Positions 54,997 to 63,842 of a stretch of DNA of 64,000 nt are shown one piece after another. The position numbers and the translations under genes are program-made. Each line of letters starts with the position of its first letter. The stretch's first letter is position 1. Origin of the DNA: Parabacteroides bouchesdurhonensis (GTDB taxonomy: Bacteria; Bacteroidota; Bacteroidia; Bacteroidales; Tannerellaceae); assembly GCF_900186615.1 (NCBI RefSeq), contig NZ_LT896588.1, positions 25,178 through 89,177 of the forward strand, in the 5' to 3' direction. The notes below the pieces were generated by a model, which was not told the DNA's origin, ran no database searches, and was given only the letters and a program-made list of their open reading frames with translations.

Positions 54997-56271
54997 TTAC
55001 TTAATCATATCAAAACCTGTATAAGGAATCAATGCTTTCGGTATACGGATGCCTTCCGGCGTCTGATTGTTTTCCAACAAAGCGGCAACGATACGTGGTA
55101 AGGCCAGCGCACTACCATTTAATGTATGACAAAGCTGCGTCTTTTTATTTTCATCGCGATAACGGCATTTCAGACGATTAGCCTGATAACTTTCAAAGTT
55201 GGATACGGAACTTACCTCCAGCCAACGCTTCTGAGCCTCTGAATAAACTTCAAAGTCAAAACATAATGCAGACGTAAAACTCATATCGCCACCACAAAGA
55301 CGGAGAATACGGTACGGTAGCTCCAATTTCTGTACTAAACTTTCCACGTGTGCTAGCATTTCGTTCAATGACTCATAAGAATGTTCCGGTTTGTCGATAC
55401 GCACAATTTCAACTTTAGAAAATTCATGCAAACGATTCAAGCCACGCACATCTTTACCATAAGAACCTGCTTCACGGCGGAAACATTGCGTATATGCGCA
55501 ATTCTTGACAGGAAGAGAATTTTCATCCAAAATCACATCACGATAAATGTTTGTAACCGGAACTTCTGCGGTAGGAATCAGATATAAATCGTCTATCTCA
55601 CAATGATACATCTGTCCTTCCTTATCAGGCAACTGTCCTGTTCCATAGCCGGAAGCAGCGTTTACAACCGTAGGAGGCATAATTTCCATATAACCGGCAT
55701 TCCGTGCTTCATCCAGAAAGAAGTTAATCAAAGCCCGTTGCAATCTTGCTCCCTGTCCTTTATAAACAGGAAAACCCGCACCCGTGATCTTAACACCTAA
55801 GTCAAAGTCTATCAAATCATATTTCTTTGCCAGTTCCCAGTGTGGAAGAGCATCTTTAGGTAGTTCTGTTTCCATACCGCCCATCCTCTCAACCACATTA
55901 TCCTCAGCACCAAATCCTTCGGGCACACTTTCATGAGGAATATTGGGTATTGTATAAAGTAAGTTCTGCAAGTCTTCTGCAGCCTGATCCATTTCAGACT
56001 GTAAAGTCTTATTGCCTTCTTTAATTTCGGCAACGCGGCCTTTAGCAACTTCCGCCTCTTCTTTCTTTCCCTCTTTCATCAAAAAGCCGATAGACTTCGA
56101 AATCGAGTTAACTTCTGCCAGATTTTTATCTAATTGATTTTGTGTACTACGTCTTTTATCATTTAATTCAAGCACCTTCGCAATTGTTTCTTTTGCATCT
56201 TTAAAGTGCTTTTTTTCCAACCCACGAATCACGCGGTCTGTCTCTTCTGTAATTAACTTGAGCGTCAACAT
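54997..56271 (-). CDS. serS: Seryl-tRNA synthetase
   Basis: This 424-residue class II synthetase charges tRNA-Ser. It has the N-terminal tRNA-binding coiled coil (about 30-100), motif 2 around YTQCFRREAGSYGKDVRGLNRLHEFSKVE (about 264-292) and motif 3 near the C-terminus (TLNGSALALPRIVAALLENNQ, Arg about 396). The ATG is preceded by a good -7 element. Confidence 0.96.
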   Translation of the reverse strand: MLTLKLITEETDRVIRGLEKKHFKDAKETIAKVLELNDKRRSTQNQLDKNLAEVNSISKSIGFLMKEGKKEEAEVAKGRVAEIKEGNKTLQSEMDQAAEDLQNLLYTIPNIPHESVPEGFGAEDNVVERMGGMETELPKDALPHWELAKKYDLIDFDLGVKITGAGFPVYKGQGARLQRALINFFLDEARNAGYMEIMPPTVVNAASGYGTGQLPDKEGQMYHCEIDDLYLIPTAEVPVTNIYRDVILDENSLPVKNCAYTQCFRREAGSYGKDVRGLNRLHEFSKVEIVRIDKPEHSYESLNEMLAHVESLVQKLELPYRILRLCGGDMSFTSALCFDFEVYSEAQKRWLEVSSVSNFESYQANRLKCRYRDENKKTQLCHTLNGSALALPRIVAALLENNQTPEGIRIPKALIPYTGFDMIK

Positions 56272-56306
56272 ACTTTTATAGATGTTTATATATTCATTTT
56301 GAAGTG

Positions 56307-56314
56307 CAAAGGTA
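56307..56314 (-). promoter_or_regulatory. -7 element of serS
   Basis: TACCTTTG on the minus strand, 36 bp before the ATG. Confidence 0.5.
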
Positions 56315-56366
56315 AAAAATTATAATGGAGAATGAATAAGGATACAGGAAGATTTAATATTTCCAT

Positions 56367-56891
56367 TTATTTTACACGACCGCCTATTAACCATGTGCGT
56401 AAATAGTATGGCTCGCTAAGGCTGCTTACCATCACTCCACGGGATGTACTGGTATGAATGAATCTTCCATTTTTAAGATAAATGCCAACATGATTAGGCA
56501 CATTCTTTTTACCTTTCCCTCCGGTACGGAAGAAAACCAAATCTCCTTCACGCAAATTAGCACGGCTTACTTTACGACAATTATACTTCAACATATCGGC
56601 CGACGAGCGGGAAAGTTGCTTTCCATATACTTCCCTGAATATAATGGCAACGAAACCAGAGCAATCCACTCCCCTCTTAGTTCCTCCTCCCATCTTATGA
56701 GGAACGCCCAACCATTTAGCGCCTTCATTATATAAATAGATATTGTCTTCCGGTGTAATCCGGACGCCATACAAGCGGGAAAGTTCTTTAGGGCCTTTAA
56801 AGTCGGAAGGCAAAACAACTTTCTTCTTACTTCCGCAAGAAGGCAACAATAGTAATAGAAAGAATATATAAAGAAACTGCCGTTTATCCAC
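56367..56891 (-). CDS. NlpC/P60 (C40) peptidoglycan hydrolase lipoprotein
   Basis: This 174-residue protein has a lipobox (LLPSC, Cys19) and an NlpC/P60 domain (about 55-174). The catalytic triad is Cys77 (GVDCSGFV), His134 (PNHVGIYL) and His146 (FIHTST). The enzyme would cleave stem peptides of peptidoglycan (gamma-D-Glu-diaminopimelate bonds in relatives such as Spr). Confidence 0.92.
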   Translation of the reverse strand: MDKRQFLYIFFLLLLLPSCGSKKKVVLPSDFKGPKELSRLYGVRITPEDNIYLYNEGAKWLGVPHKMGGGTKRGVDCSGFVAIIFREVYGKQLSRSSADMLKYNCRKVSRANLREGDLVFFRTGGKGKKNVPNHVGIYLKNGRFIHTSTSRGVMVSSLSEPYYLRTWLIGGRVK

Positions 56892-56907
56892 TGTACTATC
56901 TTTTCCA

Positions 56908-56915
56908 CAAAGATA
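56908..56915 (-). promoter_or_regulatory. -7 element of the NlpC/P60 gene
   Basis: TATCTTTG on the minus strand, 17 bp before the ATG. Confidence 0.5.
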
Positions 56916-56950
56916 CTATTTTATCCTTTTCCCCCAGTACAATAAAATAA

Positions 56951-56983
56951 AAAGAGGACATCCTTACGGGACATCCTCTTTCA
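56951..56983 (-). terminator. Terminator of rplU-rpmA
   Basis: On the minus strand AAAGAGGATGTCC faces GGATGTCCTCTTT around CGTAA; the 8-bp base stem and TCC/GGA pairs are followed by T runs. Confidence 0.75.
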
Positions 56984-57006
56984 CTATTCTTTTTCAGTAA
57001 GAAACC

Positions 57007-57270
57007 TTACGCTTCTGCTACCGGTTTGATAGAAACAAATGATCTATCTTCTTTACTTCTACGGAAAGTAACAACACCGTCTATCAAAGCATACAGTGTA
57101 TGATCTTTACCAATACCAACGTTTTCACCCGGATGATGAACTGTACCTCTCTGGCGAACAATAATGTTACCAGCTTTTGCTACTTCACCACCAAAAAGTT
57201 TAACACCTAATCTTTTACTTTGTGATTCACGGCCGTTCTTAGAACTACCCACACCTTTTTTATGTGCCAT
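57007..57270 (-). CDS. rpmA: 50S ribosomal protein L27
   Basis: This 87-residue protein starts [24 protein letters not shown], characteristic of L27, whose N-terminus reaches the peptidyl transferase centre. No processing extension is present before the HKKG motif. It lies 23 bp after rplU in the universal order. Confidence 0.97.
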   Translation of the reverse strand: MAHKKGVGSSKNGRESQSKRLGVKLFGGEVAKAGNIIVRQRGTVHHPGENVGIGKDHTLYALIDGVVTFRRSKEDRSFVSIKPVAEA

Positions 57271-57293
57271 TTCTTTTTTTCTCCTTTACAACG

Positions 57294-57611
57294 TTAAGCA
57301 ACAATTTCTTTTACACTCACTTCAGTGAACTGTTGACGGTGACCGTTCAATTTACGATAACCTTTTCTTCTCTTCTTGTGAAAGATCAACACTTTATCAC
57401 CTTTTACCAGCGGAGACAGTACTTCACATACTACCTTTGCGCCTTCTACTGTAGGAACACCTACTTTAACTTCGCCATTGTTGTCTACCAACAATACTTT
57501 GTCAAACTCAACAACAGCACCGCTTTCTGCGTTTTGAATGTGGTGAACGAATAATTTCTTTCCTTGTTCAGCCTTAAACTGTTGTCCGTTAATTTCTACG
57601 ATTACGTACAT
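57294..57611 (-). CDS. rplU: 50S ribosomal protein L21
   Basis: This 105-residue protein ([22 protein letters not shown], later [21 protein letters not shown]) is full-length L21. It is the first gene of the rplU-rpmA operon with a promoter about 90 bp upstream. Confidence 0.97.
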   Translation of the reverse strand: MYVIVEINGQQFKAEQGKKLFVHHIQNAESGAVVEFDKVLLVDNNGEVKVGVPTVEGAKVVCEVLSPLVKGDKVLIFHKKRRKGYRKLNGHRQQFTEVSVKEIVA

Positions 57612-57697
57612 CTGTCTTTTTTATTTAACAGGTTAGGTCCCGGGGGTGGGCGCTGTCTCCAACTCCTCTTGTTTACCCTCTGCGGAAATTCAGTGTG

Positions 57698-57729
57698 CAA
57701 AATTACAGTTTCCTTATTTATTTTGCAAA
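57698..57729 (-). promoter_or_regulatory. Promoter of rplU-rpmA
   Basis: On the minus strand TTTG (57729-57726) and TAATTTTG (57705-57698) are -33 and -7 elements with 20 nt between them. The 22-bp repeat array starts 42 bp upstream. Confidence 0.65.
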
Positions 57730-57771
57730 TCTTTCAGGAATATTTTTCAGGAAAGATCATTTACTCTGTTT

Positions 57772-57859
57772 TGTTTCATGCTGGCGGAACGAATGTTTCA
57801 TGCTGGTGGAACAAGTGTTTCATCCCGATGGAACAAATGTTTCATGCCGGTGAAACTAA
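57772..57859. repeat. 22-bp tandem palindromic repeat array, locus 2 (4 units)
   Basis: Four exact-length 22-bp units begin at 57772, 57794, 57816 and 57838. Each starts TGTTTCAT and has an imperfect dyad ending in GAAC or GAAAC (for example GTTTCATCCCGATGGAAC). The units differ from each other at the centre and flank. A further GGAAC-like half follows near 57862. The array lies upstream of the rplU promoter and, on the other side, about 170 bp before the SRP RNA promoter. Confidence 0.85.
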
Positions 57860-58030
57860 TTGGAACATTTGAACGGAGAAGGAGAAATACAAATACAGTA
57901 TAAACAATATAGCCTACCATGGCATACAGTTTGGCTAAGAAGCATTATCTGTAAATATTTTTTAACACGCATCAAACCCTTAGGTAACCAACCAATTAGA
58001 GACAAATATCACCAGGCATTCGTAAAAGCG

Positions 58031-58061
58031 CTTGCATTCTAAAAAATAATATCTACTTTTG
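58031..58061 (+). promoter_or_regulatory. Promoter of the SRP RNA
   Basis: CTTG (58031-58034) and TACTTTTG (58054-58061) are separated by 19 nt; the start would be near 58066, the first base of the RNA. Confidence 0.75.
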
Positions 58062-58066
58062 CGCCC

Positions 58067-58162
58067 GGGTAAGTCCTACACGGCATGCTCCCTCGGAATC
58101 CCCCAGGGCTTGACCGCAGCAAGGGTACTTGGTTGTAGCGGCGCGATGTAGTAAGCTTACCC
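58067..58162 (+). ncRNA. ffs: Signal recognition particle RNA (4.5S, small bacterial type)
   Basis: The ~96-nt RNA closes with GGGTAAG pairing with CTTACCC. It contains the conserved domain IV loops CCCCCAGG and GCAGCAAGGG, which bind Ffh. The apical loop reads GGCTTGACC instead of the common GGAA-type tetraloop. It is followed by tRNA-Thr five bases later. Confidence 0.85.
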
Positions 58163-58166
58163 ACTT

Positions 58167-58240
58167 GCCTCTTTAGCTCAGTTGGCCAGAGCACGTGATT
58201 TGTAATCTCGGGGTCGTTGGTTCGAATCCGACAAGAGGCT
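58167..58240 (+). tRNA. tRNA-Thr (TGT)
   Basis: Acceptor GCCTCTT pairs with AAGAGGC, D-stem GCTC/GAGC, anticodon loop TTTGTAA (anticodon TGT) on stem CGTGA/TCTCG (one T-T mismatch), T-stem GTTGG/CCGAC. It is probably co-transcribed with the SRP RNA. Confidence 0.93.
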
Positions 58241-58253
58241 CAGATAAAAGTAA

Positions 58254-58290
58254 TAAAAAGGAAGTTCCCATAACGGACTTCCTTTTTGGC
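58254..58290 (+). terminator. Terminator after SRP RNA and tRNA-Thr
   Basis: AAAAAGGAAGT (58256-58266) pairs with ACTTCCTTTTT (58277-58287) around a 10-nt loop. Confidence 0.8.
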
Positions 58291-58307
58291 TTTTTATATA
58301 TATTCTT

Positions 58308-58338
58308 CTTGCAAATTCTTATAATAACACTATCTTTG
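58308..58338 (+). promoter_or_regulatory. Promoter of the DUF4199 operon
   Basis: CTTG (58308-58311) and TATCTTTG (58331-58338) with 19 nt between them, matching the SRP RNA promoter layout. Confidence 0.7.
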
Positions 58339-58364
58339 TAATAAGAATTAAAACAAGCCAAATC

Positions 58365-58904
58365 ATGGGAGAAGACAAGAATATGTTGCTAAAAGGCGCA
58401 ATGACTTACGGTCTTACAATGGGCATATACTGGGTAATAAAGTACATCTTCTTTATTTTCAGCATTAATATACCTGTACTGAACTATGTATATTTGTTAT
58501 TGACCTTTGCCGTCCCTTTCATTGCCTACTATCTCACTAAAAAATACAGGGAAGAAATCGGAGGTCAGATAAGTTTCTTCCATGCGTGGAGATTTGGAAC
58601 CATGATGTATTTTTTTGCCGCCCTTATCGTATCCCTGGAACATTTCATATTCTACCAATTTATTGCACCGCCCAATTTCCTGCCGGATGTAATAAACCAA
58701 ACATTGAATACGTTAAAGGATACGAATATAGATACAGAAATCATCGAATCGGTCGGTAACATGAATTTCACGCCGATACATATGGCTATTCAGGGTATTT
58801 TCAACAATATATTTTATGGTATTATTCTGTCAATACCGGTAGCTGCTATTTTGTGTAAGAATAATGCTTCGGGCACTATCATACAAAAGAGCGAGAATGA
58901 ATAA
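58365..58904 (+). CDS. DUF4199 membrane protein
   Basis: This 179-residue protein has four membrane segments (about 12-30, 36-56, 71-92, 140-162) and an amphipathic loop between TM3 and TM4, as in DUF4199. The family is common in Bacteroidota beside a glycosyltransferase 2 gene, as here (15 bp downstream). No function is known. Confidence 0.85.
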   Translation: MGEDKNMLLKGAMTYGLTMGIYWVIKYIFFIFSINIPVLNYVYLLLTFAVPFIAYYLTKKYREEIGGQISFFHAWRFGTMMYFFAALIVSLEHFIFYQFIAPPNFLPDVINQTLNTLKDTNIDTEIIESVGNMNFTPIHMAIQGIFNNIFYGIILSIPVAAILCKNNASGTIIQKSENE

Positions 58905-58919
58905 ACAATAACAAATTAA

Positions 58920-59870
58920 ATGGACATATCAGTAGTTATTCCGTTGTATAACGAAGCTGAGTCTCTGCCAGAGCTATTTGACTGGATAGAGCGAGTTATG
59001 AAAGAGCATAATTTCAGTTACGAAATCATATTTATAAATGACGGAAGCACAGACAATTCTTGGGAAGTAATAGAGGAACTACAGAAAAAGAACCCGGCCG
59101 TAAGAGGCGTTAAATTCCGTCGCAATTATGGGAAATCTCCCGGATTAAATTGCGGCTTCCAAAGAGCGAAAGGCGATGTTGTCATTACTATGGACGCCGA
59201 TTTGCAAGACAGTCCGGATGAAATACCTGAATTATATCGAATGATTACCGAAGACGGTTATGATATGGTTTCCGGGTGGAAAAAGAAACGTTACGATCCT
59301 CTGTCTAAAACAATTCCGACAAAACTGTTTAATGCCACTGCCCGTAAATTCTCCGGTATACACAACCTCCACGATTTCAATTGCGGGTTGAAAGCTTACA
59401 AGAATGTCGTAGTAAAAAATATAGAGGTGTATAATGACATGCACCGCTGGATTCCTTATCTGGCAAAAATTGCCGGTTTCAATAAGATCGGGGAAAAGGT
59501 AGTACATCATCAAGCCCGTAAATACGGAACTACCAAATTCGGGTGGAACCGCTTTGTGAATGGCTATCTGGATTTAATCACATTATGGTTTACCTCCAAG
59601 TTCGGAAAGAAACCTATGCACTTTTTCGGATTATGGGGAAGTGTAATGTTTTTTATAGGTTTTATTGCATTGGTATTCGTATTGAGTATGAAACTTATAT
59701 CTATTTTGGAAGGAGATTTAAAGCCGCTTGTAACTAACTCTCCTTATTTCTATGTATCTCTCACCGCCATGATCGTAGGTACTCAAATGTTCCTGGCCGG
59801 ATTTATCGGTGAGTTAATTTCAAGAAATTCTTCAAGCAGAAACAATTATAAGATAGAATCGGAAATATGA
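58920..59870 (+). CDS. Glycosyltransferase family 2, polyprenyl-phosphate type
   Basis: This 316-residue enzyme has a GT2 catalytic domain (DISVVIPLYNEAESLPELF; FINDGSTDNSWEVIEEL; the metal-binding MDADLQDSPDEIPELY about residue 90). Two C-terminal membrane segments follow (about 230-260 and 275-300), as in DPM1/GtrB/ArnC-type enzymes that load a sugar onto undecaprenyl phosphate. The sugar is not predictable. It is co-oriented with the DUF4199 gene. Confidence 0.88.
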   Translation: MDISVVIPLYNEAESLPELFDWIERVMKEHNFSYEIIFINDGSTDNSWEVIEELQKKNPAVRGVKFRRNYGKSPGLNCGFQRAKGDVVITMDADLQDSPDEIPELYRMITEDGYDMVSGWKKKRYDPLSKTIPTKLFNATARKFSGIHNLHDFNCGLKAYKNVVVKNIEVYNDMHRWIPYLAKIAGFNKIGEKVVHHQARKYGTTKFGWNRFVNGYLDLITLWFTSKFGKKPMHFFGLWGSVMFFIGFIALVFVLSMKLISILEGDLKPLVTNSPYFYVSLTAMIVGTQMFLAGFIGELISRNSSSRNNYKIESEI

Positions 59871-59911
59871 ACCTGTTGGAAGAAATCATCAAACCGGAAA
59901 GATTCTAGCAA

Positions 59912-60475
59912 ATGACATTCATTGAAATCCTATTGTTAGCTATCGGCTTATCTATGGATAGCCTGGCAGTATCTGTTACCGGAGGGGCAATTATAAAAAA
60001 CTGCACTACCGGTAATATAATGAAGATAGCTACTGTAATGGGAATTTTTCAGGCTGGCTTTACCATTATCGGTTATCTCGCAGGTATGGGATTTCAGAAA
60101 TACATCTGCGCTTTCGATCATTGGATCGCATTCGTTCTTTTGCTTTATCTGGGAGGAAAGATGATTTACGAAAGTACAAAAGACGAATCGGAAGAATGTA
60201 AATTCAATCCTCTTTGTAATAAAACGCTGTGCGGATTAGCCATTGCAACAAGCATAGATGCTTTAGCAATCGGTATTTCTTTGGCATTACTAAATGCACC
60301 TCTATTTTTACTGGCAGCTACCATTGGACTAGTAACAATTATTCTATCAGCTTTAGGTGTCTATTTCGGCAGTCGATTCGGACGTAAAATAGATTTGAAA
60401 CTTGATCTTATCGGAGGCCTTATATTAATAGGGATAGGAACAAAGATTTTAATAGAACATTTATTTTTTAGCTAA
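59912..60475 (+). CDS. mntP: Manganese efflux pump MntP
   Basis: This 187-residue protein has six membrane segments in two homologous halves. Each half has the conserved Asp: LSMDSLAVSVTGG (about residue 16) and TSIDALAIGISLAL (about 117). It exports Mn2+. It follows the glycosyltransferase gene by 41 bp. A separate promoter is not visible; MntP genes are often controlled by an Mn riboswitch, but I see none. Confidence 0.92.
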   Translation: MTFIEILLLAIGLSMDSLAVSVTGGAIIKNCTTGNIMKIATVMGIFQAGFTIIGYLAGMGFQKYICAFDHWIAFVLLLYLGGKMIYESTKDESEECKFNPLCNKTLCGLAIATSIDALAIGISLALLNAPLFLLAATIGLVTIILSALGVYFGSRFGRKIDLKLDLIGGLILIGIGTKILIEHLFFS

Positions 60476-60526
60476 AACCTGTAAACCGGCAACTTCGTGA
60501 AAAGAGATGAATATGAATATTTTTTT

Positions 60527-60534
60527 TATCTTTG
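60527..60534 (+). promoter_or_regulatory. -7 element of apbE; decides the start
   Basis: TATCTTTG lies 20 bp before the ATG at 60555. The longer frame from 60507 would start upstream of it and is rejected. Confidence 0.55.
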
Positions 60535-60554
60535 TGACAATAAATATTCGTAAA

Positions 60555-61583
60555 ATGTACAAGAAGACAAACATACTTGCAATCCTGTTGATTGTAGTGT
60601 TCACTGCCTGCACAGATAAAACTCAATACTACGAAGAAAGCGGCTCTGTTTTTCATACGCTCTATCACATAAAATATCAAGCGGAGAATCCTTTGACAGA
60701 GAAAATAGATAACGCACTTCAGAACTTTAATCTTTCATTAAACCCATTCAATCCCAACTCTGTAATTTCCAGAGTAAACAAAAATGAACCTATAAAAGTT
60801 GATAAATGGTTTGCCGAAGTCTTTAATAAAGCACAAGAAATCTCAAAAAAAACAGATGGAGTTTTTGATATAACCTGTGCACCATTGGTAAACCTCTGGG
60901 GATTCGGTTTCTCTAAAATGGATAGCGTTACGCCACATATGATTGATAGCATCAAACAATTTGTAGGCTACCGGAAAGTACACATTAAAGACGACATCGT
61001 TATAAAAGATGATCCCAGAATATTATTAAACTGCTCAGCCATAGCCAAAGGATATGCATGTGATGTTATAGCCAGTTTGCTGGAACAAAATGGGGTAACA
61101 AATTATATGATAGAAATAGGAGGCGAAGTAATAATGAGCGGGGTTAATAAGAATGGCGGATGTTGGCGCATCGGCATTAACAAGCCGGAAGATGATTCTG
61201 AAGTTTCCTCAAACACAATAAAAGAAGTAGTGCAACTTTGTAAAAAAGGAGGCATTGCAACCTCTGGCGATTACCGTAACTTCTATGTAAAGGACGGTAA
61301 AAAATATGCCCATACTATTGATACCCGAAGTGGATACCCTGCCGAACAAAATATATTAAGCGCCACAATTGTAGCCAATGATTGTATGACGGCAGATGCT
61401 TATGCGACGGCATTCATGGCCATGGGATTAGAAAAAGTACATAAAATAGTAGAATCATTACCGGAAATTGAATACTTTATCATCTATACCGATGACAATG
61501 GGGAAGAACAAGTTGAATATTCCAAAGGGATGATTCAATATCTCCCTAACAGACAGACATTAGCCATTTTAGAAAATCCGTAA
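60555..61583 (+). CDS. apbE: FAD:protein FMN transferase (ApbE)
   Basis: This 342-residue lipoprotein (ILAILLIVVFTAC, Cys about 18) attaches FMN to Thr/Ser of target proteins such as RnfG/NqrC subunits. ApbE motifs are the FAD-site segment FDITCAPLVNLWGFG, SAIAKGYACDVIASLL, the MIEIGGEVIMSG segment and the metal site near the C-terminus (TADAYATAFMAMG). The target proteins are not in the window. Confidence 0.92.
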   Translation: MYKKTNILAILLIVVFTACTDKTQYYEESGSVFHTLYHIKYQAENPLTEKIDNALQNFNLSLNPFNPNSVISRVNKNEPIKVDKWFAEVFNKAQEISKKTDGVFDITCAPLVNLWGFGFSKMDSVTPHMIDSIKQFVGYRKVHIKDDIVIKDDPRILLNCSAIAKGYACDVIASLLEQNGVTNYMIEIGGEVIMSGVNKNGGCWRIGINKPEDDSEVSSNTIKEVVQLCKKGGIATSGDYRNFYVKDGKKYAHTIDTRSGYPAEQNILSATIVANDCMTADAYATAFMAMGLEKVHKIVESLPEIEYFIIYTDDNGEEQVEYSKGMIQYLPNRQTLAILENP

Positions 61584-61589
61584 ATTCAA

Positions 61590-61964
61590 ATGCAGAAGTA
61601 TTTTGAACAAGTAGAGTGTATTGATATAAACGCCGGCAAAACATTTTTAAAGAAGAGACTTCCTAACAATCTATTGTTATTTGTATTTTCAGGAAATCTC
61701 ATAATAAACTGCAACTATAAATCTGACTTGGAAATCAATGAAGGGTATTTTGTATTACTGCCTGCCGATACATTCTTTATAGCGACTACAGTAACAACTT
61801 CACATATTGTAATTATTCATGCAGGTACATTATCTGAAATGATAATAGAAGATCCGGAATGGAATCCTGATAATCCACAGATACTTCCTATTCTTCCAGC
61901 CTTAGCAAAGACATTAAAACAAATAGAATATTTAAAGAAGATTTACAAGACCCGGCTAAATTAA
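61590..61964 (+). CDS. Small cupin-like protein of unknown function
   Basis: This 124-residue protein resembles the N-terminal cupin of AraC-type regulators (LLLFVFSGNLIINCNYKSDLEINEGYFVLLPADTFF). It lacks any helix-turn-helix, so it cannot bind DNA in that manner. It starts 6 bp after apbE and its 3' end overlaps the convergent maf gene by 4 bp. It may be a remnant or a stand-alone ligand-binding protein. Confidence 0.55.
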   Translation: MQKYFEQVECIDINAGKTFLKKRLPNNLLLFVFSGNLIINCNYKSDLEINEGYFVLLPADTFFIATTVTTSHIVIIHAGTLSEMIIEDPEWNPDNPQILPILPALAKTLKQIEYLKKIYKTRLN

Positions 61965-62542
61965 AACTTCATCAATTCCCGATATAAACGTTGAACAGGC
62001 AATCCCATCACATTGTAAAAAGAGCCATTAATAGCTTCTACGCCAACATGCCCAATCCATTCCTGTATACCATAAGCTCCGGCTTTATCAAACGGCTGGT
62101 AAGTATCTACATAAAAATCAATCTCCTCTTTTGTCAATTCCGCAAAGCAAACAGCGGAAGAAACCACAAACGACACCGATTTCTGTTTTGTAGTGAGGCA
62201 AACTCCAGTCATAACTTCATGCACATGATTGGATAATGTCATAAGCATATCTATAGCTTCTTCACGGTTGGCAGGTTTGCCCATTATCTTATTATATGTC
62301 CAGACAATAGTATCGGCCGTTATCAGTAACTCATCGTCCGCCAAATTTTCATAATAAGCTTTGGCTTTCTTCTCTGCTATATAGGCCGGGATTTCCTCTC
62401 CCTGCAATGAAGCAGGATACGATTCATCAATATCAGGAATGACACGAACATCGAAATCAACTCCCAATCCGGCCAACAACTCTCTTCTTCTCGGAGAATT
62501 AGAAGCCAGTATTATTTTATATTTATTCAAATTATCCAACAT
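61961..62542 (-). CDS. Maf/YhdE-type nucleotide pyrophosphatase
   Basis: This 193-residue protein has the Maf motifs LASNSPRRRELLAGLG (residues 12-27), EIPAYIAEKKAKAY and ADTIVW (catalytic Asp about 75). A GKP segment and QEWIGHVGVEAINGSFYNVMGLPV complete the family pattern. Maf proteins hydrolyse dTTP/UTP or modified nucleotides and affect septation. It lies 18 bp after the phosphatase gene. Confidence 0.92.
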   Translation of the reverse strand: MLDNLNKYKIILASNSPRRRELLAGLGVDFDVRVIPDIDESYPASLQGEEIPAYIAEKKAKAYYENLADDELLITADTIVWTYNKIMGKPANREEAIDMLMTLSNHVHEVMTGVCLTTKQKSVSFVVSSAVCFAELTKEEIDFYVDTYQPFDKAGAYGIQEWIGHVGVEAINGSFYNVMGLPVQRLYRELMKF

Positions 62543-62560
62543 ATGCTTCTTCTCTTAATT

Positions 62561-63082
62561 TCACCAGCCAAAAGCCTCCTCACTCATCCAATGGCCTTGA
62601 GCTTTAAGAGTCTGTTCTATTATATCACGAGCCACACCACATCCTCCATTCTTTAAAGAGATATATTTGGCTATACTTTTTATCTCAGGAGCAGCATCAG
62701 CCGGTGCTACCGGCAAGCCAACCTGTTGCATAACTTCAAAGTCCGGAATATCATCTCCGGCATACATAACCTCATCCGAAGATAAACCCGTCTTTTCCAT
62801 AAAGTCTCTAAAATCATTTATCTTTATAGCACTACGCATATATATATATGTAATACCTAACCTTGAAAAACGAATCTCTACCGCTTCTGTATAACCTCCT
62901 GTTATAATAGCCACCTGATAGCCCTTTTTCACAGCAAGTTGTAAAGCATAGCCATCCTTTATATTAACCGTACGCATCGGATCTCCATTTGGATGTAACG
63001 GTATAACATCGCAAGAAAGAACACCATCTACATCAAATACAAAAGCTTTAATCTTTTTAAGATCATAATTGATACTACTCAT
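62561..63082 (-). CDS. kdsC: KDO-8-phosphate phosphatase (KdsC-like HAD)
   Basis: This 173-residue HAD phosphatase has the nucleophile motif FDVDGVL (Asp17, Asp19), AIITGG (about 56), and [13 protein letters not shown] (about 106). KdsC-type enzymes make KDO for LPS. It overlaps the start of the DUF2520 gene by 8 bp (63075-63082). Confidence 0.88.
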   Translation of the reverse strand: MSSINYDLKKIKAFVFDVDGVLSCDVIPLHPNGDPMRTVNIKDGYALQLAVKKGYQVAIITGGYTEAVEIRFSRLGITYIYMRSAIKINDFRDFMEKTGLSSDEVMYAGDDIPDFEVMQQVGLPVAPADAAPEIKSIAKYISLKNGGCGVARDIIEQTLKAQGHWMSEEAFGW

Positions 63083-63842
63083 TCCCCACCTCCTTATATA
63101 TACTCCGGCTAATCAATTGATAGATAGCTTTCATTTCCGGATCATCCAACATCGCCAGCTGTTTATTAATAACATTTTCATCGTAACGGATTGCAGGACC
63201 GGTTTGAGCCATTGCAGGAGACATCGAATGTATCTTAGCCGCAGTTTCATCTATTAACGGCAGCAAAACATCCGTTGGTATCTTCTGTTCTGCCAGTATT
63301 TTACCCGCCAATGTATAAATATGGTTGGTAAAGTTACACGCAAACACAGCCGCAAGATGCAAGTATTTTCTTTTCTCAGAAGATAAGAACTGAACATTAT
63401 CAGATAACAGACTTGCTATTTTAAACAAAATCTCTTTGTTTTCTAAAGAGTTCGTTTCCAGAAAAAAAGGAACAACAGAAAAATTCACCTCACGTTCTTT
63501 ACTAAAAGTCTGCAAAGGATATAGCACACCATAATTATTTGTATATCCTTCAAAGACCTTCATTGGCATACTCCCCGCAGTGTGTATCCATAAACCATTA
63601 TTCGGCTTCACTCCGGAAATGACTTCCTGTAAAACCTTATCTTTTAATGAAAACACATATAAATCGGCCTCCGCAGTAATATTCTCCAGTTCCGTTGTCC
63701 ATGATGAATGCAATTTATCGGCCAAAGATTTAGCATGTCCAGATGTATGACTATAAACTTGTTCTATTGTCATACCAACCCGTTGCATATCCAAAGACAA
63801 TCGAGTCGCTAAATTTCCGGCACCGATAAATACGACTCTCAT
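63075..63842 (-). CDS. DUF2520 / Rossmann-like oxidoreductase
   Basis: This 255-residue protein has an NAD(P)-binding GAGNLATRL (about residue 7) and a C-terminal DUF2520 helical domain (about 135-255, [21 protein letters not shown]). The family resembles pyrroline-5-carboxylate reductase and F420-dependent enzymes, but the reaction is not known. The start overlaps the nitroreductase stop (ATGA). Confidence 0.85.
   Translation of the reverse strand: MRVVFIGAGNLATRLSLDMQRVGMTIEQVYSHTSGHAKSLADKLHSSWTTELENITAEADLYVFSLKDKVLQEVISGVKPNNGLWIHTAGSMPMKVFEGYTNNYGVLYPLQTFSKEREVNFSVVPFFLETNSLENKEILFKIASLLSDNVQFLSSEKRKYLHLAAVFACNFTNHIYTLAGKILAEQKIPTDVLLPLIDETAAKIHSMSPAMAQTGPAIRYDENVINKQLAMLDDPEMKAIYQLISRSIYKEVGNE

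Noticed and set aside
58173-58361. 62-codon minus-strand frame over the tRNA-Thr
   Set aside because: It is the antisense reading of the tRNA and terminator; such frames are a common false call.
59880-59912. Mn riboswitch (yybP-ykoY) before mntP
   Set aside because: The gap is only 41 bp and lacks the conserved structure.
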